Assembly (NCBI GenBank): GCA_903842855.1
Contig: CAIMNT010000193.1
Coordinates: forward strand, 1 to 8,287
Origin: an uncultured Actinomycetes bacterium
GTDB taxonomy: Bacteria > Actinomycetota > Actinomycetes > Nanopelagicales > Nanopelagicaceae
DNA length: 8,287 bases
Reading direction: 5' to 3'
Shown: one piece after another, positions 1 to 5,966 of the stretch
Numbering within the stretch: position 1 is the stretch's first letter
Layout of the letters: each line of letters starts with the position of its first letter
Made by a program: the position numbers and the translations under genes
Notes under the pieces: generated by a model
The model's input: the letters and a program-made list of their open reading frames with translations, nothing else
Told to the model about the DNA's origin: nothing
Databases searched by the model: none

Positions 1-2642
1 ACGACGAAACCTTCTGGGGTTTCAATCTGAGTGGCTGCGATTTGGCGCAGAGTGCTCTCAGCGACTCCGGTATTTACCTGTTCTGGGGGAGTTACCGCTG
101 GTGCGTGATTTGCAGAAGGCGCTGGTTCAACATTGTGGACCGCGGCATACACAGCATCGAGTTGAGCTTGGTAATCGCGGAGCACTTCTTCAGCTTCTTC
201 GACCGTAATATCACCGCGGCCGATGAGAGCTTCGGTATACAACTTACGAGTACTGCGCTTGGCATCAATGAGTTTGTACATCATTGGCTGAGTGAAGCTC
301 GGCTCATCGCCCTCGTTGTGTCCACGGCGACGGTAGCAGACCATATCGATGACAACATCTTTGTGGAACTCTTGGCGATACTCGAAGGCCAGACGTGCCA
401 CACGAACAACTGACTCGGGATCATCACCGTTTACATGGAATACCGGGGCCTGAATCATCTTGGCGATATCAGTGGAGTAGGTAGATGAACGCGCTGCGTG
501 AGGTGAAGTTGTAAATCCAACTTGGTTATTTACAACGATATGAATCGTTCCACCGGTGCGATATCCCTTGAGTTGAGACAAGTTGAGAGTTTCCGAGACA
601 ACTCCTTGTCCCGCAAAGGCGGCATCTCCATGAACCAAGATTGGAAGTACCGTGTAGGACTCGGGTACGCCATTGATATCTTGCTTTGCGCGCACAATGC
701 CCTCAAGTACTGGGTTCACCGCTTCTAGATGCGATGGGTTAGCTGCGAGATAAATCTTGGTGGTCTCACCGGAATCTGCTTTAAATACCCCAGCGGTTCC
801 CAAGTGATACTTAACATCGCCGGTACCTTGCACAGAATTTTCCGCGTAGTGACCTTCGAACTCTTGGAAGATCTGGCCATAAGATTTGCCACCGATATTG
901 GCCAAAACATTGAGGCGACCGCGGTGCGGCATCCCGATACAAACCTCTTCGAGCCCGCGTTTTGCAGAGCTATCTAATATCGCATCGAGCAGCGGAATAA
1001 GTGATTCTCCTCCTTCAAGCGAGAAGCGCTTCTGTCCAACGTACTTTGTCTGCAAGAAAGATTCGAAAGCTTCGGCAGAGTTGAGTTTGCGCAAGATGCG
1101 CAATTGCTCTTCACGTGGAGTGCGTGGAGCGCCAACTTCAACATGCTCTTGCATCCACTTACGTTCAACGGGGTTTTCCATGTACATGTATTCAACGCCA
1201 ACGCTGCGGCAGTACGAGTCACGCAAAATTCCAAGGACGCGGCGCAACTTCATAAATGATTTGCCGCCAAACCCTCCCGTCGCAAATTCGCGATCAAGAT
1301 CCCAAAGCGAAAGTCCATGAGTAACAACATCAAGATCAGGATGACTACGTTGGCGATAGCGAAGGGGATCGGTGTCAGCCATCAAGTGGCCAAAGGTGCG
1401 ATATGACTCAATTAATTGCTGAACCCGAGCGGTCTTGCTGATCTGATCATCTTTAGAGAATTGGAAATCAACGGCCCAACGAATTGGCTCGTACGGGATA
1501 CGCAACGCCGCAAAGATCTCGTCATAAAAGTTCTCCGCGCCCAGCATGATTTCGTGGATTCTGCGCAAGAAGTCGCCCGATTGCGCGCCTTGAATAACGC
1601 GGTGATCGTATGTACTTGTCAGGGTGATGACCTTTGAAATTGCTAGATTAGTAAGGGTCTCCTCGCTAGCACCTTGGAATTCCGCTGGGTAATCCATCGC
1701 TCCAACCCCAAGGATCAAGCCTTGACCTTGGACCAAGCGAGGAACTGAGTGAACCGTTCCGAGCGTTCCTGGGTTGGTGAGCGAAACTGTTGTACCTGCA
1801 TAATCTTCAACGGTGAGTGTTCCGCCGCGCGCCTTGCGTACCGTCTCTTCATACGAGGCCCAGAACTGACCGAAGTCGAGCGCTTCGCAACCCTTAATAG
1901 AAGGAACTAGTAGTTGACGTGTTCCATCAGGCTTAGCTAAATCGATAGCGATTCCTAGATTGATATGTTCTGGTCGACCGAGAACTGGCTTACCATCTTG
2001 TTCTGCAAAGAATGTATTCATCTCAGGCATGGCGCGCAGAGCTTTTATCATGGCGTAGCCAATGAGGTGGGTAAAGGAAACTTTTCCGCCGCGACCACGC
2101 GCTAAGTGATTGTTGATAACGGTGCGGTTATCGATCATTAACTTGGCGGGAATTGCGCGCACGCTCGTTGCAGTTGGAACTGCGAGAGATGCCTCCATGC
2201 TCTGCACGACTCTGGCGGCAACTCCGCGAATCGGTTCTAGAGTGGAAGCGCTTGGAGTAACAAGAGTCGGAATCGGCTTGACGATCGGATCAGCTGGTGT
2301 TGCCGATGTTGATGCTTGAGGTGCTTGCACGACCGGAGTCGGTTTAGGGGCAACAGGTGCGGCAACTACAGGCGCTGCAGCAACCACTTGTGTTGCTGTT
2401 GGAACGACTGGTGGTGTTGTAAGGTTGGAAGACTTTGGAATAGGAGGCGTACCAGCTCCTGGTGCAGTTGCGCTCGATGCGGGGGTCTGCGTTGGCGGTG
2501 TGTAGTCAGCGAAGAAATCCCACCATGCCTTATCGACCGATGATGGATCTTGTTGGTAGCGCTCATACATCTCATCGACGAGCCATTCATTGGGTCCGAA
2601 TGAACCACCAAAATGATTTGCTGGGGTATTAGATGCCGACAC
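1..2642 (-). CDS. kgd: Multifunctional 2-oxoglutarate decarboxylase/dehydrogenase E1 with succinyltransferase-like domain (Kgd/OdhA), 3' part missing
   Basis: This thiamin-diphosphate enzyme acts on 2-oxoglutarate in the TCA cycle, decarboxylating it and feeding the succinyl group to a lipoyl carrier on a separate E2 protein. 880 codons are visible with no frameshift; family members are about 1,200 residues, so roughly the last quarter lies beyond the left edge. Domains: N-terminal E1 segment (residues 18-47, NEWLVDEMYERY then WWDFFADY); a Pro/Ala/Thr-rich linker (about 48-133); an E2-like acyltransferase domain (about 134-365) with catalytic DHR at 346-348, His347; then the E1 core with MPHRGRLN (His573), NPSHLEAVNP (His638), the cofactor motif GDAAFAGQG (672-680) and NNQVGFTTSP (from 705). 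The usual HxxxDG of acyltransferases reads HRVIQG here, as I recall for actinobacterial Kgd. No lipoyl domain is present. The GTG at 2642 is chosen because an in-frame stop lies three codons upstream and GGAG precedes it. In relatives the enzyme is inhibited by the FHA protein GarA/OdhI; that gene is not in view. Confidence 0.96.
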   Translation of the reverse strand, partial: MSASNTPANHFGGSFGPNEWLVDEMYERYQQDPSSVDKAWWDFFADYTPPTQTPASSATAPGAGTPPIPKSSNLTTPPVVPTATQVVAAAPVVAAPVAPKPTPVVQAPQASTSATPADPIVKPIPTLVTPSASTLEPIRGVAARVVQSMEASLAVPTATSVRAIPAKLMIDNRTVINNHLARGRGGKVSFTHLIGYAMIKALRAMPEMNTFFAEQDGKPVLGRPEHINLGIAIDLAKPDGTRQLLVPSIKGCEALDFGQFWASYEETVRKARGGTLTVEDYAGTTVSLTNPGTLGTVHSVPRLVQGQGLILGVGAMDYPAEFQGASEETLTNLAISKVITLTSTYDHRVIQGAQSGDFLRRIHEIMLGAENFYDEIFAALRIPYEPIRWAVDFQFSKDDQISKTARVQQLIESYRTFGHLMADTDPLRYRQRSHPDLDVVTHGLSLWDLDREFATGGFGGKSFMKLRRVLGILRDSYCRSVGVEYMYMENPVERKWMQEHVEVGAPRTPREEQLRILRKLNSAEAFESFLQTKYVGQKRFSLEGGESLIPLLDAILDSSAKRGLEEVCIGMPHRGRLNVLANIGGKSYGQIFQEFEGHYAENSVQGTGDVKYHLGTAGVFKADSGETTKIYLAANPSHLEAVNPVLEGIVRAKQDINGVPESYTVLPILVHGDAAFAGQGVVSETLNLSQLKGYRTGGTIHIVVNNQVGFTTSPHAARSSTYSTDIAKMIQAPVFHVNGDDPESVVRVARLAFEYRQEFHKDVVIDMVCYRRRGHNEGDEPSFTQPMMYKLIDAKRSTRKLYTEALIGRGDITVEEAEEVLRDYQAQLDAVYAAVHNVEPAPSANHAPAVTPPEQVNTGVAESTLRQIAATQIETPEGFV

Positions 2643-2647
2643 TGGCG

Positions 2648-2655
2648 CTCACTCC
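2648..2655 (-). promoter_or_regulatory. Shine-Dalgarno sequence of kgd
   Basis: On the minus strand GGAGTGAG precedes the GTG at 2642; the GGAG core (2655-2652) is 9 nt from the start codon. With the in-frame stop at 2651-2649 this fixes the kgd start. Unlike most genes in this window, kgd therefore has a leadered, Shine-Dalgarno-driven start. Confidence 0.7.
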
Positions 2656-2661
2656 GCTTCT

Positions 2662-2679
2662 TAATCAGTTTAATCAGTT
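2662..2679. repeat. Tandem 9-bp repeat TAATCAGTT x2 in the kgd upstream region
   Basis: TAATCAGTT occurs twice head to tail (2662-2670 and 2671-2679), about 20 bp upstream of the kgd start. The second copy begins a small inverted repeat, TAATC (2671-2675) with GATTA (2682-2686). On the minus strand a possible -10, TAAACT (2672-2667), lies inside the repeat, so it overlaps where the kgd promoter should be. It could be an operator or chance; no -35 at good spacing stands out. The rest of 2643-2800 contains nothing else recognisable apart from the rightward promoter. Confidence 0.6.
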
Positions 2680-2763
2680 CGGATTAGCAACCGCTGCGGG
2701 TTAACTTCCGAATGAAGATCAGGTACGAACTAATCTTAATCGCCTGGGCCAGGAGCGCATCGA

Positions 2764-2793
2764 CTGGCTAGGTGTGAGGTATGGCTCTAGGCT
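2764..2793 (+). promoter_or_regulatory. Putative leaderless promoter of the SDR remnant
   Basis: A -10-like TAGGCT (2788-2793) ends 7 nt before the ATG at 2801, with a weak -35-like CTGGCT (2764-2769) 18 nt upstream. This spacing puts transcription start at or next to the start codon. The string TAGGCTCAC is identical to that before argG (4611-4619). No Shine-Dalgarno sequence is present. Confidence 0.5.
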
Positions 2794-2800
2794 CACATTT

Positions 2801-3070
2801 ATGGGAATTGCCTTAATTACGGGTGGTAGCCGCGGCCTCGGACTGCAGTGCGCCAAGGAGATGGTGGCTGCTGGACATGAAGTGATTCTGGTGGCTAAGG
2901 ATCCAGAGCGATTGGCCGCCGCCGCGGCCCAACTGGGGGCCAAATTTCGGGCGGTAGATTTAGAGGATCAGGCGGCAACTCGCGCGGTATTTTCTGAAAT
3001 CCTCGCCACCTTCGGTGCCCCCGAGATCTTGATGCTGGCTCATGGGGTCATGGCGCTCGCGGATTGCTGA
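2801..3070 (+). pseudogene. Truncated short-chain dehydrogenase/reductase (N-terminal Rossmann part only)
   Basis: The 89 residues begin with a textbook classical-SDR N-terminus: a beta strand, then the dinucleotide-binding TGGSRGLG (residues 7-14), a helix, the second strand EVILVAKD (27-34), the D53-L54 pair that usually contacts adenine, and LAHGV (79-83) in place of the NNAGV motif. The reading frame then ends with TGA, whereas SDR enzymes are about 230-250 residues. The catalytic Ser, Tyr and Lys (YxxxK) and the substrate-binding half are absent, and only 7 bp separate the stop from the neighbouring minus-strand gene, so the missing part was deleted or replaced. It cannot be an active SDR. 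An in-frame GTG at 2774 would add nine residues, but the ATG at 2801 gives the usual SDR start and sits correctly after a -10 box. The promoter looks intact, so the remnant may still be transcribed. Confidence 0.8.
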
Positions 3071-3077
3071 GGGGTAA

Positions 3078-3455
3078 TTACTCGCGGTATCCCACGACAC
3101 AGACAGCGGTAGTCACAAATGCAAGTGCGCCAAGGGGATATGCACCGATATAAAACTTTCCCGACAACATGAAGTAAGCAACACCAAGAGCGATTAAGTT
3201 AGCAAGAACTGCGGGTGCCCGGCCCCAAGATTTACCCGCCTTATAACTCATAGAGCAGGCGAAGAGTCCGATCGCACCAAGGGCCAGGCCGATGAAATCT
3301 CCTGCTAAGGCGAGGGGAGCGCTGAGGGGTTTGGTGCGAAAGGCGTCGAGTAACGCTAAATAAATAATGAGCCCAATCATGATGATAGATTCAAAGCGCA
3401 ACAATGAAATCGCCGCCTTGCGGCTTCGTTCAAATAGGGCGTCGCTGATAGCCAT
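3078..3455 (-). CDS. Small integral membrane protein, four predicted helices
   Basis: The 125-residue protein has four hydrophobic stretches at about 21-38, 48-68, 80-98 and 103-121, separated by short charged or polar loops. A basic N-terminus (ERSRKAA, 9-15) suggests it faces the cytoplasm. Helix 1 carries an acidic residue (Glu22), and a loop with KAGKSWGRAP (72-81) precedes helix 3. A basic-Trp-basic-Ala-Pro loop followed by a hydrophobic helix is reminiscent, from memory, of small uncharacterised actinobacterial membrane proteins; no enzymatic motif is visible and I assign no function. It is transcribed divergently from the GGDEF-like gene across 30 bp, and its 3' end converges on the SDR remnant with 7 bp between. 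The ATG at 3455 has no Shine-Dalgarno sequence but lies 6 nt after TACGCT, fitting a leaderless start. Confidence 0.8.
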   Translation of the reverse strand: MAISDALFERSRKAAISLLRFESIIMIGLIIYLALLDAFRTKPLSAPLALAGDFIGLALGAIGLFACSMSYKAGKSWGRAPAVLANLIALGVAYFMLSGKFYIGAYPLGALAFVTTAVCVVGYRE

Positions 3456-3461
3456 TTCAGA

Positions 3462-3467
3462 AGCGTA
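3462..3467 (-). promoter_or_regulatory. Putative -10 box of the membrane protein gene (leaderless)
   Basis: Minus-strand TACGCT ends 6 nt before the ATG at 3455. No Shine-Dalgarno sequence precedes the start. A -35 at 17-bp spacing would be GCCATT (3490-3485), a poor match to consensus that lies over the start codon of the divergent gene. Confidence 0.5.
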
Positions 3468-3473
3468 TCCAAG

Positions 3474-3479
3474 TAACCT
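3474..3479 (+). promoter_or_regulatory. Putative -10 box of the GGDEF-like gene (leaderless)
   Basis: TAACCT ends 6 nt before the ATG at 3486, with no Shine-Dalgarno sequence. It lies 6 bp from the opposite-strand -10 box of the membrane protein gene, so the two promoters overlap. The hexamer 17 bp upstream (3451-3456, GCCATT) covers the start of the other gene. Confidence 0.5.
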
Positions 3480-3485
3480 TACGAA

Positions 3486-3923
3486 ATGGCTGGTTTTGAC
3501 CTACGAGAGCTTGAATTCCAGAGCGATGGAGTTACCGATTCGTTGACCTCAAGCATGGCACCGGCGCTCTTTCATGAAAACCTCAAACGCGAAGTTGCCA
3601 CCGCGGGACGAGAAGGTCGAGAGCTCACCTTGGTTAGCATTACCGTCCAGCCAGATAACTTCTTATCATGTGGTGAATTTCAAGAGAGTTTGATTGCGCT
3701 GGCATTTCACTTGGAGAAAGGATTACGTGGAGGTGACTTTTTCGCGCGAATCTCCGATTGCGGATTTTGGATTTTATTGCGGACTGATGAAGAGAAGGCG
3801 AAAGGAGTAATTGATCGTTTGGATCTTCCGCGCCGCAATGAATTATCAATCAAACTCGCGGCGCGGAAATTATCGGATTATGCGCAGTGGATCACCCGTG
3901 TTGATCAACTCCACTTTAATTAA
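3486..3923 (+). CDS. Stand-alone degenerate GGDEF-like domain protein
   Basis: The 145 residues follow the plan of the N-terminal two thirds of a diguanylate cyclase (GGDEF) domain. DSLT (18-21) matches the DxLT motif that opens the domain; a helix with F29 and L33 follows; LTLVSITV (47-54) matches the first core strand; the helix at 65-80 leads to RGGDFFARI (81-89), which matches the R-x-x-D-x-x-x-R segment just before the signature. The signature itself is SDCGF (90-94) instead of GGDEF, and the metal-binding Asp of the first strand is absent (VQPDN, 54-58). It should therefore not make cyclic di-GMP. No PAS, GAF, HAMP, membrane or receiver domain is attached. Family precedent for such proteins is nucleotide sensing or protein binding, but the role is unknown here. 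The start follows a TANNNT box by 6 nt. It converges with the secreted protein gene, with 12 bp between the stops. Confidence 0.72.
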   Translation: MAGFDLRELEFQSDGVTDSLTSSMAPALFHENLKREVATAGREGRELTLVSITVQPDNFLSCGEFQESLIALAFHLEKGLRGGDFFARISDCGFWILLRTDEEKAKGVIDRLDLPRRNELSIKLAARKLSDYAQWITRVDQLHFN

Positions 3924-3935
3924 CTGCTCGATTAA

Positions 3936-4535
3936 CTATTTGCCTACGCAAGCCTTGAGAGCCGCCAATATCTTTGAATTTTGCTTATCGAGGCCAGCGA
4001 TTTGAGCGGCGCTTGTGACAGGAAGTCCATGTGCATTGAGGCAGGCGAGATAAGCGGCGCTGGTACCGGTCTTTGGAACGGCGCCTCCAGTACTCCCTGG
4101 ATTTGTTCCCTGACCAGTTCCACCATTTGCTCCAGCACCGCGATTAAATCCACCGAAAGATGGACGCAAAGCAGCGCAGGCAGCAAATGCTTTAGCTTGC
4201 GTTGGAGACATTGAGAAGGTTGGACGAGGACGTGGAGTGGTACCTGTTCCATTTTGAGGCGCGCCTGTCGGTCTAGTACCAGGAGCTCCAAAGCCACGAC
4301 CACCACCAAATCCAGAGAACTTGATTCCTGCTTTCGCTAAACATGCGGTGTATTTAGCAAAGGCCGCTGAATTCTGTCCGCCTCCAAATCCCCCTGCTCG
4401 TGGTGCGCCCGTCACTGCGGGTTTAGGAGTCGGTTTTGTAGTTGCTTTAGTCGCCGCGTTTGCCGGCAAGACACTGATGCTTACCAACGCTAGAGCGGCG
4501 AGTGTAATTGCAGATTTTTTAAAGGTAGGGGCCAT
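3936..4535 (-). CDS. Secreted Gly/Thr/Pro-rich protein with four Cys modules
   Basis: This 199-residue protein has a classical signal peptide: KK at 6-7, a hydrophobic core at about 9-23, and a likely cleavage site after A25-N26-A27. A Thr/Lys/Pro-rich segment (28-46) follows, then low-complexity Gly-rich spacers (48-53, 74-100, 127-151). All four cysteines occur in the same short context: YTAC (62-65), FAAC (117-120), YLAC (162-165) and LKAC (193-196). The first and third continue as CLAKAGI and CLNAHGL, so the protein is a string of short helical Cys modules joined by flexible linkers; two disulfides are possible. No lipobox, LPxTG motif or membrane anchor is seen. It resembles, from memory, uncharacterised secreted proteins of Actinobacteria; no function is assigned. 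The ATG is 7 nt downstream of a TAGCCT box on its strand and lacks a Shine-Dalgarno sequence. It is divergent from argG, with 87 bp between the starts. Confidence 0.85.
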   Translation of the reverse strand: MAPTFKKSAITLAALALVSISVLPANAATKATTKPTPKPAVTGAPRAGGFGGGQNSAAFAKYTACLAKAGIKFSGFGGGRGFGAPGTRPTGAPQNGTGTTPRPRPTFSMSPTQAKAFAACAALRPSFGGFNRGAGANGGTGQGTNPGSTGGAVPKTGTSAAYLACLNAHGLPVTSAAQIAGLDKQNSKILAALKACVGK

Positions 4536-4542
4536 GGATCAA

Positions 4543-4570
4543 AGGCTAAGGCAAGAACTATCGAAGACAA
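4543..4570 (-). promoter_or_regulatory. Putative leaderless promoter of the secreted protein gene
   Basis: On the minus strand TAGCCT (4548-4543) ends 7 nt before the ATG at 4535, and TTGTCT (4570-4565) sits 16 bp upstream of it as a possible -35. There is no Shine-Dalgarno sequence. Confidence 0.5.
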
Positions 4571-4587
4571 GGAAATTTTCCTTATTT

Positions 4588-4616
4588 TTGGCTGAGAATA
4601 ATGGGGCGGGTAGGCT
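4588..4616 (+). promoter_or_regulatory. Putative leaderless promoter of argG
   Basis: TTGGCT (4588-4593) and TAGGCT (4611-4616) are separated by exactly 17 bp, and the -10 box ends 6 nt before the argG ATG. This is the best-formed promoter in the window. A purine run at 4602-4610 is too far from the start to act as a normal Shine-Dalgarno sequence and lies upstream of the -10 box. No ArgR-like operator was recognised. Confidence 0.65.
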
Positions 4617-4622
4617 CACCCC

Positions 4623-5954
4623 ATGTCCAAAGTCCTAGCCTCCTTGCCGGTCGGAGAAAAAGTCGGAATCGCCTTCTCTGGCGGTTTGGATACCTCTGTC
4701 GCCGTGGCCTGGATGCGCGAAAAAGGCGCAGTACCTTTCACCTACACCGCCGACCTAGGCCAATATGACGAGAGCGATATCGATTCAATTCCTGGTCGGG
4801 CACTGGCTTACGGTGCCGAGAACGCTCGTCTGATTGACTGCAAATTAGCATTAGTCGAAGAAGGTTTAGCGGCGATCGCATGCGGGGCATTCCATATTCG
4901 CTCTGGCGGCAAACAATATTTCAACACCACTCCGCTCGGTCGAGCGGTAACCGGCACCTTGTTGGTGCGCGCCATGTTGCAAGATGATTGCTCGATCTGG
5001 GGCGATGGCTCCACATATAAAGGCAATGACATCGAACGTTTCTATCGTTACGGACTACTCGCAAATCCAGCGCTTCGTATTTATAAGCCCTGGCTTGATG
5101 CCGATTTTGTTACGGAGCTTGGCGGACGTAAAGAGATGTCGGAGTGGTTAGTCGCTCACAACTTGCCTTACCGCGATAGCACCGAGAAGGCTTACTCCAC
5201 TGATGCCAATATATTGGGCGCGACTCACGAGGCAAAGAATTTGGAAGAGCTCGATGCATCGATTGAAATAGTTGATCCGATTATGGGCGTTAAGTTCTGG
5301 GACTCTGCCGTGCAGATCGACTCAGAAGATGTCACCATTGAATTTTCGCAAGGCCGTCCTGTGACGATCAACGGTAAGAACTTTGCCGACTCAGTTGGAC
5401 TTATGAAAGAGGCCAATGCAATCGGCGGTCGTCATGGACTAGGTATGGCCGACCAGATTGAAAATAGAATCATTGAGGCTAAGTCACGTGGTATTTATGA
5501 AGCCCCCGGAATGGCGCTTCTCTTCATCGCTTACGAACGCTTAATCTCTGCAATTCACAACGAAGACACCATTGCGAACTATCATGCCGAAGGTCGTCGC
5601 CTTGGTCGCCTGCTCTACGAGGGTCGTTGGTTCGATCCACAATCATTAATGTTGCGTGAATCGCTCACTCGTTGGGTCGCCTCTGCAGTAACAGGAACCG
5701 TCACGATCCGTCTACGTCGCGGTGATGATTTCTCGATCATCAATACAACTGGTCCACACCTGAGTTATCACCCAGAGAAACTTTCAATGGAACGCAATGA
5801 AAACTCCGCCTTCGGTCCAACCGATCGAATCGGTCAACTCACTATGCGCAATCTTGATATTGCTGACACCCGCGAAAAGTTGGAGCTGTATACAAAGCAA
5901 GGCCAACTTGGTGCGAGCGAATTTAAGTTGATCGGCGAGATCGAGAGCAAGTAA
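4623..5954 (+). CDS. argG: Argininosuccinate synthase
   Basis: The enzyme joins citrulline and aspartate using ATP to give argininosuccinate, the penultimate step of arginine synthesis, in the cytoplasm. The 443 residues match the family end to end. The ATP pyrophosphatase loop is AFSGGLDTS (17-25); YFNTTPLGRAVTGT (99-112) and GDGSTYKGNDIERF (127-140) are conserved substrate-binding segments; IGGRHGLGMADQIENR and AKSRGIYEAPG lie in the synthetase domain; and the C-terminus has DRIGQLTMRNLDI. Length and these segments resemble the long subfamily of E. coli ArgG (447 residues, recalled) rather than the roughly 400-residue form of mycobacteria. The gene stands alone; the other arg genes, including argH, are not adjacent. 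The stop TAA is immediately followed by a second TAA. The start is supported by the family N-terminus and by the promoter immediately upstream. Confidence 0.97.
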   Translation: MSKVLASLPVGEKVGIAFSGGLDTSVAVAWMREKGAVPFTYTADLGQYDESDIDSIPGRALAYGAENARLIDCKLALVEEGLAAIACGAFHIRSGGKQYFNTTPLGRAVTGTLLVRAMLQDDCSIWGDGSTYKGNDIERFYRYGLLANPALRIYKPWLDADFVTELGGRKEMSEWLVAHNLPYRDSTEKAYSTDANILGATHEAKNLEELDASIEIVDPIMGVKFWDSAVQIDSEDVTIEFSQGRPVTINGKNFADSVGLMKEANAIGGRHGLGMADQIENRIIEAKSRGIYEAPGMALLFIAYERLISAIHNEDTIANYHAEGRRLGRLLYEGRWFDPQSLMLRESLTRWVASAVTGTVTIRLRRGDDFSIINTTGPHLSYHPEKLSMERNENSAFGPTDRIGQLTMRNLDIADTREKLELYTKQGQLGASEFKLIGEIESK

Positions 5955-5966
5955 TAAGTATTACTT
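5949..5966. terminator. Perfect AT-rich palindrome between convergent argG and aldo/keto reductase genes
   Basis: AAGTAATA (5949-5956) and TATTACTT (5959-5966) are perfect inverted copies around AG. The palindrome includes the argG stop codon and part of the opposite gene's stop codon; only 10 bp separate the coding regions. It may act as a weak bidirectional terminator, but it lacks GC pairs and a proper U-tract, and stop codons on both strands partly create the symmetry. Confidence 0.4.

Larger units (their letters stand above)
3450..3491. repeat. 9-bp inverted repeat spanning two divergent start codons
   Basis: AGCCATTTC (3450-3458) and GAAATGGCT (3483-3491) are perfect inverted copies separated by 24 bp. 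Each arm contains the ATG of one gene, because both begin with Met-Ala and are preceded by GAA. The arms also put the same hexamer, GCCATT, 17 bp upstream of each gene's -10 box. It may be an operator, a shared promoter symmetry, or partly a coincidence of Met-Ala coding. Confidence 0.6.

Noticed and set aside
42..1637. Several plus-strand ORFs of 60-145 codons (for example 42-413 and 886-1320)
   Set aside because: They lie antisense to kgd, which is continuous and matches its family across this whole stretch; none shows a recognisable domain or start signal.
2110..2611. Plus- and minus-strand ORFs in the kgd N-terminal region
   Set aside because: They overlap the Pro/Ala linker and the acyltransferase domain of kgd, whose codon composition keeps other frames open. 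Their translations are low complexity.
2774..2800. GTG at 2774 as the start of the SDR remnant
   Set aside because: It adds nine residues before the normal SDR start, has no Shine-Dalgarno sequence, and would place the -10 box TAGGCT inside the coding region.
3071..3455. Continuation of the SDR in another frame beyond its TGA, which would make it a simple frameshift
   Set aside because: No frame after 3070 gives a YxxxK motif or SDR-like strands, and the opposite strand holds a coherent membrane protein.
3729..3743. GGDFF (residues 82-86) in the 3486-3923 protein as an active GGDEF signature
   Set aside because: By alignment it corresponds to the R-x-x-D segment that precedes the signature. 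The signature position is SDCGF at residues 90-94.
3944..4309. 121-codon minus-strand ORF overlapping the secreted protein gene
   Set aside because: It is a frame-shifted shadow of 3936-4535, which has a signal peptide, ordered Cys modules and a promoter.
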